This document shows positions 25,014 through 34,705 of a DNA stretch of 64,000 nucleotides, in pieces. The translations under genes and the position numbers were made by a program. The notes beneath the pieces are model-generated. The model was not told the DNA's origin. It searched no databases and was given only the letters and a program-made list of their open reading frames with translations. The DNA lies in contig CAZLWK010000001.1 in NCBI GenBank assembly GCA_964563395.1, forward strand, positions 1-64,000, in the 5' to 3' direction. Numbering within the stretch: the first letter of the stretch is position 1; each line of letters opens with the position of its first letter. This DNA is from JBEVOS01 sp964563395 (GTDB lineage: Bacteria; Pseudomonadota; Alphaproteobacteria; Caulobacterales; Aquidulcibacteraceae).

Positions 25014-27278
25014 TCAGCGTCGCTTTCCGCGACGTATATTGCCGGGTTTGCCGGGCGGACGGCGGCGTAGATGTTGCGCGAGGCGTTGTCTTTGACCGGG
25101 CTCGGGCGGGCGCGGCTCGCTGAGCACGGTGAAGAGCAAGCCGCCTGAAATGGGCGTCGCTTCCTCAAGACGCACGATCACATTCATGCCAAGCGGAAAG
25201 CGCTTGCCGCTGGCTTCGCCGACGAGCGCATGCGCGGCCTCGTCATGAATCCAGCGCTCGGCGCCCAGCGATGAGATCGGCGCCAGGCCATCGGCCTGCG
25301 TCTCGTCGAGACGAATGAACAAACCAAAGCGCGTGACGCCGGTGATGCGCCCTTCAAACTCCGCGCCGACGCGGTCAGCGAGAAAAGCTGCGATATAGCG
25401 GCTGATCGCGTCGCGTTCCGCGGCCATGGAGCGGCGCTCGCACATGGTGATGTGCTCGGCCGTTTCATCGAGCTTGGCGATGTCCGCTTCGCTCAGGCCG
25501 TCCTCGCCGAGCCTCAAGGCGCGGATGAGCGCGCGATGGACGACGAGATCGGCGTAACGGCGAATGGGCGAGGTGAAATGCGCATAGCGCGCCAGATTGA
25601 GGCCGAAATGGCCGACATTGTCGGCGCTGTAGATCGCCTGCGATTGCGTGCGCAGGATCACTTCATTGACGATCTCGGCGTGCGGGCCTTCGGCGGCGAG
25701 TTGAAGGATGCGGTTGAAGCGCGCCGGCGTCACCGCCTGTCCCTTCGACCAGCTCATGCCCACCGTGGGCAGAAAATCCATCAGCGCCGCGATCTTTGTG
25801 TCGGAGGGCGGCTCGTGCACGCGAAAGAGCAGCGGCGTGCGTTTTTCCTCCAGCGTTTCCGCCGCCGCCACATTGGCCTGGATCATGAATTCTTCGATCA
25901 GCTTGTGCGCATCGAAGCGCTTGCGCCGTTTGACGCCGACAATACGGCCCTTGTCGAACACGATGCGATGCTCGGCGGCGTCGATGTCGAGCGGGCTGCG
26001 CCCGTCACGTCCCTTTTTAAGGCAGGCATAGGCGGCCCAGAGCGGCTTCAAGATCGGATCGAGGAGCGGCGCGGTCTTGGCGTCGGGCTTGCCGTCGATC
26101 GCGGCCTGCGCCTGTTCATAGGAAAGCTTCGCCGCCGAGCGCATGAGCCCGCGCACGAAGCGATGGCGCTTCTTCTTGCCGTTCGCGTCGAACACCATTT
26201 CCACGGCGAGGCAGGCGCGGTCCTCGTTTTCGCGCAGCGAGCACAGATCAGCGGAAAGCGTCTCGGGCAGCATCGGCGCCACGCGATCGGGAAAATAGGT
26301 GGAATTGCCGCGCTTCAGCGCGCCGCGATCGAGCGGAGAACCGGGCGTCACATAATGCGCCACGTCCGCGATAGCCACGAAGACGCGCCAGCCGCCTGGA
26401 TTGTTCGCATCGTCATCAGGCGCGGCGAACACCGCATCGTCATGGTCGCGCGCATCCTCGGGATCGATGGTGAGGAGCGGAATCTTGCGCAAATCCTCGC
26501 GGCCTTTAAGCGAAGCCGGCCTTGCATCGGCGGCTTGCTTTTCCTCTTCCGGGGTGAACCCCATCGGCACGCCGTGCGTGTGAATCGCGAGGATCGAGGC
26601 CGCGCGCGGATCGTTTTCGCGCCCGACGATTTCGCGGATCAGGCCGCGCTTCGGCCCATGCGGATTGCGACCATGCTGCAATTCGGCGAGCACCAGATCG
26701 CCGTCCTTTGCAGCGCCCGCATGTTCGGGAAAGACGATGAGATCGTGGCGCGCCTTGCGGTCCGCCGGCACGATGCGGCCTCCGCCATTGGGCCCTTCTC
26801 GGTAGACGCCGAGAATGCGATGCGCGCTCTGACCAAGACGTTTCAGCACGCGCGCGACCGCCGCGCCGTCTTCATCGCGCGTGACGCGCGCGAGCACGCG
26901 GTCGCCCACGCCGATCGCCGCCTCGCCGCGCATGGCGCGCGCATCGCCGGGCGCCAGACGAATGGCGGGGCCGAACAGCCCGTCCTCGCCGCGCATGCGT
27001 CCGATCAATTCGCCGTCGCCGTCGCGGTCGACTATGTCGATGACGCCGGTTTCGGGAAGCGCATTGGCGCTGGCGAAGCGGCGCCGGGCCGTGCGGCCGA
27101 GCGCGCCATCTTCCTCCAATTCGCGCAGGATACGGCGCAGCTCTTTCTTTTCGTCGGGCTTGACGTTCAGAACGCGCGCCAGATCGCGCTTGGCCCCCGC
27201 GCCGCCGATTTTCTCCAACGCCTCCAGCACGCGCGCCTTGGTGAGCGGCTGTTGCTGCGGCGGCGGCTTCTTCGTCAC
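25014..27278 (-). CDS. rnr: Ribonuclease R
   Basis: 754 aa 3'-5' exoribonuclease. An N-terminal winged-helix region (KARVLEALEKIGGAGAKRDL), cold-shock domains, the RNB catalytic domain with TIDPEDARDHDDAVFA holding the metal-binding aspartates, and a C-terminal S1 domain (GAEFEGRITGVTRFGLFIRL). The tail is basic (QRQRLAQHLRRRPPGKPG). GTG start overlaps the topA stop (GTGA), so rnr is expressed from the topA unit. Degrades structured RNA and takes part in rRNA and tmRNA turnover. Confidence 0.95.
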   Translation of the reverse strand: MTKKPPPQQQPLTKARVLEALEKIGGAGAKRDLARVLNVKPDEKKELRRILRELEEDGALGRTARRRFASANALPETGVIDIVDRDGDGELIGRMRGEDGLFGPAIRLAPGDARAMRGEAAIGVGDRVLARVTRDEDGAAVARVLKRLGQSAHRILGVYREGPNGGGRIVPADRKARHDLIVFPEHAGAAKDGDLVLAELQHGRNPHGPKRGLIREIVGRENDPRAASILAIHTHGVPMGFTPEEEKQAADARPASLKGREDLRKIPLLTIDPEDARDHDDAVFAAPDDDANNPGGWRVFVAIADVAHYVTPGSPLDRGALKRGNSTYFPDRVAPMLPETLSADLCSLRENEDRACLAVEMVFDANGKKKRHRFVRGLMRSAAKLSYEQAQAAIDGKPDAKTAPLLDPILKPLWAAYACLKKGRDGRSPLDIDAAEHRIVFDKGRIVGVKRRKRFDAHKLIEEFMIQANVAAAETLEEKRTPLLFRVHEPPSDTKIAALMDFLPTVGMSWSKGQAVTPARFNRILQLAAEGPHAEIVNEVILRTQSQAIYSADNVGHFGLNLARYAHFTSPIRRYADLVVHRALIRALRLGEDGLSEADIAKLDETAEHITMCERRSMAAERDAISRYIAAFLADRVGAEFEGRITGVTRFGLFIRLDETQADGLAPISSLGAERWIHDEAAHALVGEASGKRFPLGMNVIVRLEEATPISGGLLFTVLSEPRPPEPGQRQRLAQHLRRRPPGKPGNIRRGKRR

Positions 27279-29908
27279 TCGCGCGCCTTCTTGGGCGCGG
27301 ATTTCTTGGCGGGCGCTTTCTTCGCGGCCTTCTTGGCGGGCGCGGCTTTGGCTGTCGGCGCTTCTTTCTTCGGCGCGGCCTTTCTCACGGCGCGGCCCTT
27401 CTTTTTCGGTCCCGCTTCCGCGCGCTTGGCCAAGAGCTCGAGCGCCGTCTCCGCGCTCACCTCTTCGGGTTTCACGTCTTTCGGCAGCGTGGCGTTGGTT
27501 TCGCCGTCCGTGACGTAGGGCCCATAGCGCCCGCTCATCACCTTGACGGTCTTGCCCGTCACCGGGCTTTCGCCCAATTCCTTCAGCGCCGCGGGCGCGG
27601 CGCGTCCAAATCTTCCCTTGCCGCCGCCATTCTTCTTTTCATCGATCAGGGCTACAGCGCGGTTCATCTGAATTTCGAGCGCGTCATCAATGCCGGGCAG
27701 GTTCGCATAGAGCTTGCCCATTTGCAGATAGGGCCCATAGCGCCCGAGCCCCGCCAGGATCGGCTCGTTCTCGGTGGGGTGCACGCCCACCATGCGCGGC
27801 AGTGAGAGCAGGCGCAGCGCGCGCTCAAGATCGATGCTGTCGACGTCCCATCCTTTCGGCAGCGAGGAGCGCTTGGGCTTTTCGCCCTCGCCAAGCTGCA
27901 CGTAAGGGCCGAAACGGCCGGTCTTCAGCGCCACGATCTCCTGCGTTTCCGGATCGACGCCGAGGACTTTTCCGGCGCCGGAAAGGCTCGCATCCTCGCC
28001 ATTATCCGACGGGGCCAGCTGTCTTGTATATTTGCACTCAGGATAATTGGAGCAGCCGATGAACGCGCCGAACTTGCCGAGCCGCAATGAGAGCGTACCT
28101 GAGCCGCACGCTTGGCACGCGCGCGGATCGCCGCCGTCCTCGCGCGGCGGGAAGATGTGCGGGCCCAGAACCTCGTTGAGCGTGTCGATCACCTGGCCGA
28201 CGCGCAGATCGCCAATATCGTCCACGGCGCCGCGAAAATCGGTCCAGAATTCGCGCATCAGCTTCTTCCAGGGCAGATCGCCCGCCGAGACGAGATCGAG
28301 CTTCTCTTCAAGATCGGCGGTGAAATCGTATTCCACATAGCGCTGGAAGAAATTCTCCAGAAACGCGGTGACGATGCGGCCGCGATCGTCGGGAATGAAT
28401 CGGTTCTTGTCCACGCGCACATAATTGCGTTCGCGCAGCTTCTCCAGGATCGCCGCATAGGTGGAGGGCCGCCCGATGCCGAGCTCCTCCAGCTTCTTGA
28501 CGAGACTGGCTTCCGAATAGCGCGGCGGCGGCTCGGTGAAATGCTGATCGGCCTTGGCCGATTGCACCTTCATCGCCTCGCCCTGACGCATCGCGGGCAG
28601 GCGGCGGTTCTCTTCGTCTTCCTCGTCGTCGCGGCCTTCCTGATAGAGTTTGAGGAAGCCGTCGAAGAGGATCACCTGCCCGGTCGCGCGCAGCTTGGTG
28701 CCGCCGTCCTCGAAATCGACGCTAGTGCGCTCGATGCTCGCGGCCTCCATCTGCGAGGCCATCGCGCGCTTCCAAATCAGCTCGTAGAGCCGCGCCATGT
28801 CGTCCTGCAGGCGGAGCCTGCCAGGGCGGCGCGTGGGGTCGGTGGGGCGGATCGCTTCGTGCGCTTCCTGGGCGTTCTTGGCCTTGGAGGCGTAGCGGCG
28901 CGGATTTTCCGGCACGTACGTATCGCCAAAGTCGGCGCCGATCGTGCGGCGCAGATCGCGCAGCGCGCCTTCATCCATCTGCACGCCGTCGGTGCGCATG
29001 TACGTGATGAGGCCAACCGTCTCGCCGCCAATATCGACGCCTTCATAAAGGCGCTGCGCCACCTGCATGGTGCGCGTGGCGGAAAAGCCGAGCTTGCGGG
29101 CGGCTTCCTGTTGCAGCGTGGAGGTGGTGAAGGGCGGGGGCGGATTGCGCTTGGTGGGCTTGGCCTCCACTGCGCTCACCTTGAAGCGCCCCGCGCGCAC
29201 CGCCGCGAGCGCGGAATCGGCCTCCGCCTTCGTGGCGATATCGAGCCTACGCACCTGCTTGCCTTGAAAGCCGGAGAGGCGCGCAAGAACCGGCTCGCCG
29301 CGCGGCGTCTCCAGCATCGCCTCGACGCTCCAATATTCCTGCGGGCGGAAGCGCTCGATCTCCATCTCGCGATCGCAGACGAGGCGCAGCGCCACCGATT
29401 GCACGCGCCCGGCCGAGCGCGCGCCCGGCAATTTGCGCCACAAGACCGGCGAGAGCGTGAAGCCGACCAGGTAATCGAGCGCGCGGCGCGCCAGATAGGC
29501 GTCGACCAGCTCCATGTCGATGTCGCGCGGCTTGGCCATCGCGGCGCGCACGGCGTCCTTGGTGATCGCGTTGAACGTGACGCGGCTCACCGCCTTGTCC
29601 TTGATCGCCTTCTTCTGGCGCAGCGCTTCGAGCACGTGCCAGGAGATCGCCTCGCCCTCGCGGTCGGGGTCGGTGGCGAGGATGAGCGAGGAGGCGCCCT
29701 TCAGCGCGTCGGCGATGTCCTTGATGCGCTTGTTCGATTGGGAATCCATTTCCCAATCGAGCGCGAAATCCTCGTCCGGCCGCACCGAGCCGTCCTTGGA
29801 GGGCAGGTCGCGGATATGCCCATAGCTCGCCAGAACCTTGTAGTCCGAGCCCAGATATTTGTTGATCGTCTTGGCTTTCGCCGGGGATTCCACGACGACG
29901 ACATGCAT
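27275..29908 (-). CDS. topA: DNA topoisomerase I with Lys/Ala-rich tail
   Basis: 877 aa type IA topoisomerase relaxing negative supercoils. TOPRIM domain from residue 1 (VVVVESPAKAKTINKYLG; ATDPDREGEAISWH), active-site Tyr in ITYMRTDG, and only one C-terminal zinc finger (CQACGSGTLSL...GCSNYPEC) followed by Topo_C repeats (KTGRFGPYVQLG, LGRYGPYLQMG, MSGRYGPYVTDG). The last ~45 residues are Lys/Ala/Pro-rich, histone-like. The frame runs upstream to 30016; the family start is this ATG. rnr is coupled downstream. Confidence 0.96.
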   Translation of the reverse strand: MHVVVVESPAKAKTINKYLGSDYKVLASYGHIRDLPSKDGSVRPDEDFALDWEMDSQSNKRIKDIADALKGASSLILATDPDREGEAISWHVLEALRQKKAIKDKAVSRVTFNAITKDAVRAAMAKPRDIDMELVDAYLARRALDYLVGFTLSPVLWRKLPGARSAGRVQSVALRLVCDREMEIERFRPQEYWSVEAMLETPRGEPVLARLSGFQGKQVRRLDIATKAEADSALAAVRAGRFKVSAVEAKPTKRNPPPPFTTSTLQQEAARKLGFSATRTMQVAQRLYEGVDIGGETVGLITYMRTDGVQMDEGALRDLRRTIGADFGDTYVPENPRRYASKAKNAQEAHEAIRPTDPTRRPGRLRLQDDMARLYELIWKRAMASQMEAASIERTSVDFEDGGTKLRATGQVILFDGFLKLYQEGRDDEEDEENRRLPAMRQGEAMKVQSAKADQHFTEPPPRYSEASLVKKLEELGIGRPSTYAAILEKLRERNYVRVDKNRFIPDDRGRIVTAFLENFFQRYVEYDFTADLEEKLDLVSAGDLPWKKLMREFWTDFRGAVDDIGDLRVGQVIDTLNEVLGPHIFPPREDGGDPRACQACGSGTLSLRLGKFGAFIGCSNYPECKYTRQLAPSDNGEDASLSGAGKVLGVDPETQEIVALKTGRFGPYVQLGEGEKPKRSSLPKGWDVDSIDLERALRLLSLPRMVGVHPTENEPILAGLGRYGPYLQMGKLYANLPGIDDALEIQMNRAVALIDEKKNGGGKGRFGRAAPAALKELGESPVTGKTVKVMSGRYGPYVTDGETNATLPKDVKPEEVSAETALELLAKRAEAGPKKKGRAVRKAAPKKEAPTAKAAPAKKAAKKAPAKKSAPKKARE

Positions 29909-30076
29909 GAGGCGGGAGCTCTCCGGGGGTTCGAAGCGGCGCGGAACGTGGGCAGGGGGCGCGCGCTTGTCAATTCCGGCCCCGCCGCCGCGTTTCTTTC
30001 CGATACTGCTTTTCAAGCGTGAAGAATGCCTCTATTTCGTCTTAAGGTTGCATAATCGAGAAGGGTCCACGCCCGG

Positions 30077-30262
30077 ATGAGCCTAGAGCCGGATTTTCCC
30101 TCCTCCTTCGAGCGGCTGGACTATATTGTTGATATGCTTGAGCAATTGCGCCTGCTTGCGGCCGGGTCAGGGGATCGGCTGGACGCCGCGCTGGCTGCGG
30201 CGGCCGATGCGGCGCTGGCGGAGCGGGCGCGGCGCGCTCAGCCGCCCAGGCGCACCGCGTAA
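30077..30262 (+). CDS. Hypothetical small acidic/helical protein
   Basis: 61 aa starting MSLEPDFPSSFERLDYIVDM, then LEQLRLLAAGSGDRLDAALAAAADAALAERARR, mostly helix. No family recognised. The last 25 bases overlap the convergent dprA 3' end. Reading frame and composition are plausible, but evidence is weak. Confidence 0.4.
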   Translation: MSLEPDFPSSFERLDYIVDMLEQLRLLAAGSGDRLDAALAAAADAALAERARRAQPPRRTA

Positions 30263-31320
30263 CCCCCGCTCAAGGTCGCGGCGCGGCCGTCCAGCTCCAA
30301 TTCGGTGAGCGCCGCCGCCACCGCGCCGGTCCCCGCGCCGAGCAGGCGGGCGAGATCGTTGACGTGAACCGGGGCGGGCGAAAGCCGCTGCAGCAGCCGG
30401 TCCGCGAGGTCGGCGTCCGGGGGCGGCTCCGGCTCCAGAGGCGGGGCCGGCGCGCGGCGGATGTGCTCAGGGGCCGCGCCGAGAACGGCGAGCACGTCTT
30501 CGGCGTCCTCCACCAGCGCCGCGCCCGTCTTAATGAGTGCGTTCGCGCCGCGCGCGCGCGGATCGAGGGGCGAACCCGGCGCGGCCATCACGTCGCGGCC
30601 TTGCTCGGCGGCGGCGCGTGCGGTGATCAACGATCCCGATCGCAGCGCCGCTTCGATCACCACCACGCCGCGCGCGAGGCCCGAGACGATATGATTGCGG
30701 CGCGGAAAATCCTTCGCCCGCGCCACCGCGCCCAGCGGCGCCTCGCTCAGCACGAGGCCGGAGCCGATGATGTCCTGGTGCAGCGCCAGATTTTGCGGCG
30801 GATAGGGCTTGTCGAGGCCGCCGGCCAGCACGGCGATGGTGCCCGTTTCGAGCGCGGCGCGATGCGCGGCGGCGTCGATCCCGCGTGCGAGACCGGAGAC
30901 GATCGTCCAACCGCGCGCGCCCAGATCGGCGGCAAAGCGTTCGGCCAGAAGCAGCCCCGCCGCCGAGGCTTCGCGCGCGCCGACGATCGCCACGCACGGG
31001 CGGTGCGCGAGCGTAAGGTCGCCCCGCGCGGACAGGACGGGCGGCGGCGCCTCCAATTGCGCCAGGAGCGGGGGATAATCCTCCTCGCACGAACACACGA
31101 AGACGCCGCCGAGCGCATGAAGCGCATCGATTTCGCGTTGGATCGTCTCCACGGACGGCGGCGCGACATCCGGCGTGTGGCGCGCCAGCGCCTCAAGCGC
31201 CGCGCGCGGCCCGCCCCATTTGGTCAGCAGGCGATGAAAGCTGATCGGCCCCACGCGCGGCGTGCGCGCCAGGCGCAGCCAATCCAAGCGTTCGCCGCGC
31301 GACAGCGGCCGCGCGCTCAC
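30238..31320 (-). CDS. dprA: DNA processing protein DprA
   Basis: 360 aa. Rossmann-like DNA-processing domain: VAIVGAREASAAGLLLAERFA, VSGLARGIDAAAHRAALETGTIAVLAGGLDKPYPPQN, and FPRRNHIVSGLARGVVVIEAALRSGSLITARAA, the full family signature. A C-terminal winged-helix (DLADRLLQRLSPAPVHVNDLARLLG) follows. DprA loads RecA on incoming single-stranded DNA in transformation. It starts with GTG overlapping the plsY stop, the common alphaproteobacterial plsY-dprA-topA-rnr order. Confidence 0.94.
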   Translation of the reverse strand: MSARPLSRGERLDWLRLARTPRVGPISFHRLLTKWGGPRAALEALARHTPDVAPPSVETIQREIDALHALGGVFVCSCEEDYPPLLAQLEAPPPVLSARGDLTLAHRPCVAIVGAREASAAGLLLAERFAADLGARGWTIVSGLARGIDAAAHRAALETGTIAVLAGGLDKPYPPQNLALHQDIIGSGLVLSEAPLGAVARAKDFPRRNHIVSGLARGVVVIEAALRSGSLITARAAAEQGRDVMAAPGSPLDPRARGANALIKTGAALVEDAEDVLAVLGAAPEHIRRAPAPPLEPEPPPDADLADRLLQRLSPAPVHVNDLARLLGAGTGAVAAALTELELDGRAATLSGGYAVRLGG

Positions 31321-31955
31321 GCGCCGCTGGTCGTGTCGTCGGCGGCGGGCGCGGCCGCCTTGCCCGCGCCGATCTTCGGCTCCGTGCCGGACATGAGCCG
31401 CTCGATATTGGCGCTGTGGCGCCAATAGATCAGGGCGGCGAGGACGACGCAGAAGAGGATCGCCGGCATGTCCCAGCCGCCAATAATCGCGGCGAGCGGG
31501 GCGACAGCGGCGGCGGCGAGCGCGGCGAGCGAGGAAAAGCGAAAGATCGCCGCGACCGCGAGCCACGTCGCGCCGGCGAGAAGCCCGATCGGCCAGAGCC
31601 CGCAGAGCAGCACGCCGAAGAACGTGGCCACGCCCTTGCCGCCCTTGAACTTGAGCCAGACCGGAAAACAATGGCCGATGAAGGCGCTGGCGCCGGCCAC
31701 AAGGCCCGCATCCTCGCCCCACAAGGCGCCCGCCGCGATCAGCGCGATTCCAGCCTTGGCCGCATCGAGCAGAAGCGTCGCGAGCGCGATGTCGCGGCGG
31801 CCGGTGCGCAGCACGTTCGTCGCGCCGATATTGCCCGAGCCGACGGCGCGAATATCGCCCAGACCCGCCCAGCGCGTCAGCAGGAGCCCGAACGGAATGG
31901 AGCCCAGCAAATACCCGCCGAGCGCCGCCACGATGTATGAGAATGCATCAGCCAC
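31317..31955 (-). CDS. plsY: Acyl-phosphate:glycerol-3-phosphate acyltransferase PlsY
   Basis: 212 aa integral membrane enzyme making lysophosphatidic acid. LGSIPFGLLLTRW (motif 1), GSGNIGATNVLRTGRRD (motif 1 continued, phosphate binding), FIGHCFPVWLKFKGGKGVATFFG (motif 2) and five or so hydrophobic segments. The C-terminal ~25 residues are a polar Ala-rich tail. First gene of the plsY-dprA unit; divergent from the acyl-CoA dehydrogenase. Confidence 0.95.
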   Translation of the reverse strand: MADAFSYIVAALGGYLLGSIPFGLLLTRWAGLGDIRAVGSGNIGATNVLRTGRRDIALATLLLDAAKAGIALIAAGALWGEDAGLVAGASAFIGHCFPVWLKFKGGKGVATFFGVLLCGLWPIGLLAGATWLAVAAIFRFSSLAALAAAAVAPLAAIIGGWDMPAILFCVVLAALIYWRHSANIERLMSGTEPKIGAGKAAAPAADDTTSGA

Positions 31956-32067
31956 GGCGGCTGCTTAGCAGGCATGATCGGCATTGGGGAAGCATGTCCC
32001 GCCTTGCGCGCGCGATTGCGGTCTCCATACTGGATGTACGAAGAGAAACGAGACTTGGGAGCGCGGC

Positions 32068-33261
32068 GTGCCGGAACAGATCGATGCTTTTCGCGACGAG
32101 GCGCGCGCTTGGCTTGAGGCGCATTTTCCGCCTTCGCTGAAGGGCGACGACGCGGCCTATGCCGCCTTGTTCACCGGCCAGCCGGCGTCCGCGGATGCGC
32201 TGAAATGGCGTGACGCGATGGGCGCCAAGGGATGGGGCACGCCGACCTGGCCGAAGGACTACGGCGGCGGCGGTCTCACGCCCGCCGAAGCGCGCGTGCT
32301 CAATCAGGAAATGGCGCGCATCGGCGCGCGCAGCCCGATCGGCGGCATGGGCGTGATGATGTTCGGCCCCACGCTGCTCGAATATGGGTCCGAGGCGCAA
32401 AAGCGGCGCCATCTGCCCGGCATCATCAAGGGAATTGAGCGATGGTGCCAAGGCTATTCCGAGCCCGGCGCCGGCTCCGACCTCGCCGCGCTCTCAACGC
32501 GCGCGGAGGACAAGGGCGATCATTATCTCGTCAACGGCCAGAAGATTTGGACCTCCGGCGCGCAATACGCGACATGGTGCTTCTGCCTCGTGCGCACAGA
32601 CACGAGCAGGAAGCATGAAGGCATCTCCTTCCTGCTGATCGACATGGCCTCGCCGGGCATTGAGGTGCGCCCGATCAAACTCATCTCCGGCAATTCTCCC
32701 TTCTGCGAGACGTTCTTCACCGATGTGAAAGTGCCGAAGGAAAATCTGATGGGCCCGCTCAATGGCGGCTGGACCATCGGCAAGCGGCTGCTGCAATTCG
32801 AACGCGCGGGGCTTTCGGGCGGCGCCGGCCAAGCCGTCTCCCGTCCCATCGAGGAGATGGCGCGCGATTATGTCGGCCTCGATGAGAAGGGCCGCTTGAG
32901 CGACCGCGATCTGCGCGCGCGCCTCGCCGCGCACATGATCGATCAAAAGGCGATGGCGATGACGCTGGCGCGCGTCGCCGCGGAATCGCGCGGCGCGAAT
33001 TCGCCCTCCACGGCGAGTTCGATCATGAAGAATGCGGGCTCGACGATCGCCCAGCAGAAGGCCGAATTGCTGATCGAGATCATGGGCGATCGCGCTTTTG
33101 GCTGGGAAGGCGAAGGGTTCAGCCAGGAGGAAATCGATCTCGTGCGCCTGTGGCTCGGCGGAAAGGCCTATACGATCTATGGCGGCTCGCAGGAGATTCA
33201 GAACAACATCATCTCCAAGCGGATCTTGGGCCTGCCCGATCCGCTGGGCCAAGCGCACTGA
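32068..33261 (+). CDS. Acyl-CoA dehydrogenase family protein
   Basis: 397 aa from the GTG at 32068 (PEQIDAFRDEARAWLEAHFP); the frame is open 28 codons upstream but lacks homology. FAD and substrate motifs: QGYSEPGAGSDLAAL, VNGQKIWTSGAQYATWC, and C-terminal ELLIEIMGDRAFGWEGEGFS with YTIYGGSQEIQNNIISKRILGLP. It oxidises acyl-CoA thioesters; chain length is not predictable. No partner beta-oxidation gene is adjacent. Confidence 0.88.
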   Translation: MPEQIDAFRDEARAWLEAHFPPSLKGDDAAYAALFTGQPASADALKWRDAMGAKGWGTPTWPKDYGGGGLTPAEARVLNQEMARIGARSPIGGMGVMMFGPTLLEYGSEAQKRRHLPGIIKGIERWCQGYSEPGAGSDLAALSTRAEDKGDHYLVNGQKIWTSGAQYATWCFCLVRTDTSRKHEGISFLLIDMASPGIEVRPIKLISGNSPFCETFFTDVKVPKENLMGPLNGGWTIGKRLLQFERAGLSGGAGQAVSRPIEEMARDYVGLDEKGRLSDRDLRARLAAHMIDQKAMAMTLARVAAESRGANSPSTASSIMKNAGSTIAQQKAELLIEIMGDRAFGWEGEGFSQEEIDLVRLWLGGKAYTIYGGSQEIQNNIISKRILGLPDPLGQAH

Positions 33262-33270
33262 CGGGTCAGC

Positions 33271-34701
33271 TCATTCAGCGGGCGTGGCCGCCGCGCGCAG
33301 CTTGCGCAGGTTCTCTTCGTGGGCGGCGCGGTCGATCTTGTAGAAGCACAGGCAGGTGATCGAAATCGCGTAGAGCGTGACGATGGCGGGCACGTAATAG
33401 AGGGCCATCGAGCGCAGCGTCTCTTCATCCACCGCGCCCGGCCGCGCCTCGCTCGGGAACGCGACGAGCGAGAGGATGATTCCGGCGACGAACACGCCCA
33501 CGCCCGAGGTGAGCTTCTTGAAGAAATTGTCGGCCGCGAACAAAAGCCCTTCCGAGCGGCGCCCGGTGCGCACCTCATTGTCCTCCACCACGTCGGCGAT
33601 CATGGAGGTGACGATGATCGCCGTCATGATGCCGAGCGTTGAATAGATGATCTGTTCGGTGAACACGATCCAGAAGACGGCCGGGTGGCCGTTCTCCGGC
33701 ATGAGCCCCAAGAGCCGGCCAAGGATCGGCACGATCGAGACGCTCACCGCCAGGAAAAACATCACCAAGGCGGCGGGCTTCTTGCCGAACCGCGCCGAGA
33801 TCGGCGTGGCGAGCGTGACGCCCGCCACGCTCGCGCCGATGGAGCCCACGGTCAAAAGCGCCAATTGGTTTTGGTCGAATTCCCAGAAATAAAGGCCGAA
33901 ATAGATGGAGAGACCGCCGGCGATGCCGAGCGAGACCGCCGCCAGCATGCCCGTCGCCGCCACGAATGCGAAATTCGGATTGGAGAGCGTGGCGGCCATT
34001 TCGCGCGCCATCTGCGCGATGCCGATGGTGCGCTCCGGCGCGCGGCGCAGATGCGGAATCTGGCTGTGCGTGCCGAGCGTTGAAATGAGAATGGCGCAGA
34101 AGATGATCGCCGCGCCGGTGATGGAGAAGGCCAGATATCCCTCGCGCGCGAGGATGCCGCCCGAACCGTCCGCCTCCGGCCGCATGAACACTTGATAGGC
34201 CAGAAGCGCGATGACGATGCCGCTCATCAGGCCGAAGAACCAGCGGATCGAGATCAGGGTGGTGCGCTCATTGTAATCGGCGGCGAGTTCTGGCGCGAGC
34301 GCGGCGGACGGCAATTCGTAGAAGGAATCGAACAGCCGGATCATCAGCAGCATCGCCAGCATGTAGGCGAAGAGCGCGCCGTCGCCCAAGCCGGCGGGCG
34401 GATTCCACAAGAGGAAGAAGCCGAGCGCGTAGGGAATCGCCGAGGCGTACATGAAGGGATGGCGCCGGCCCCAGTTTGAGCGAAAATTGTCCGACGCCTG
34501 GCCCACGCTCGGATCGAAAAACGCATCGAAGATGAGCGCGACCATGATGCCGGCCGAGACCAGCGCCGGCGAAAGACCGATGACCTGATTATAATAGATC
34601 ATCAGAAAGCCGCTGAGCGCGCGCGTCTTAACGCCGTTCGCGGCCGAGCCGACGCCGTAAAGCACCTTGACCGACCAGGGGATGCGGCGCGCTTCGCTCA
34701 T
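33271..34701 (-). CDS. MFS transporter, glycoside-pentoside-hexuronide (MelB-like) type
   Basis: 476 aa with about twelve hydrophobic segments. KVLYGVGSAANGVKTRALSGF and FDAFFDPSVGQASDNFRSNWGRRHPFM match the GPH cation-symporter signature (Asp-rich loop 2-3 motif). Substrate could be a sugar or another small molecule. Downstream of the beta-lactamase-fold hydrolase with a 4-base gap, so the two may cooperate in uptake and hydrolysis. Confidence 0.88.
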   Translation of the reverse strand: MSEARRIPWSVKVLYGVGSAANGVKTRALSGFLMIYYNQVIGLSPALVSAGIMVALIFDAFFDPSVGQASDNFRSNWGRRHPFMYASAIPYALGFFLLWNPPAGLGDGALFAYMLAMLLMIRLFDSFYELPSAALAPELAADYNERTTLISIRWFFGLMSGIVIALLAYQVFMRPEADGSGGILAREGYLAFSITGAAIIFCAILISTLGTHSQIPHLRRAPERTIGIAQMAREMAATLSNPNFAFVAATGMLAAVSLGIAGGLSIYFGLYFWEFDQNQLALLTVGSIGASVAGVTLATPISARFGKKPAALVMFFLAVSVSIVPILGRLLGLMPENGHPAVFWIVFTEQIIYSTLGIMTAIIVTSMIADVVEDNEVRTGRRSEGLLFAADNFFKKLTSGVGVFVAGIILSLVAFPSEARPGAVDEETLRSMALYYVPAIVTLYAISITCLCFYKIDRAAHEENLRKLRAAATPAE

Positions 34702-34705
34702 GCGC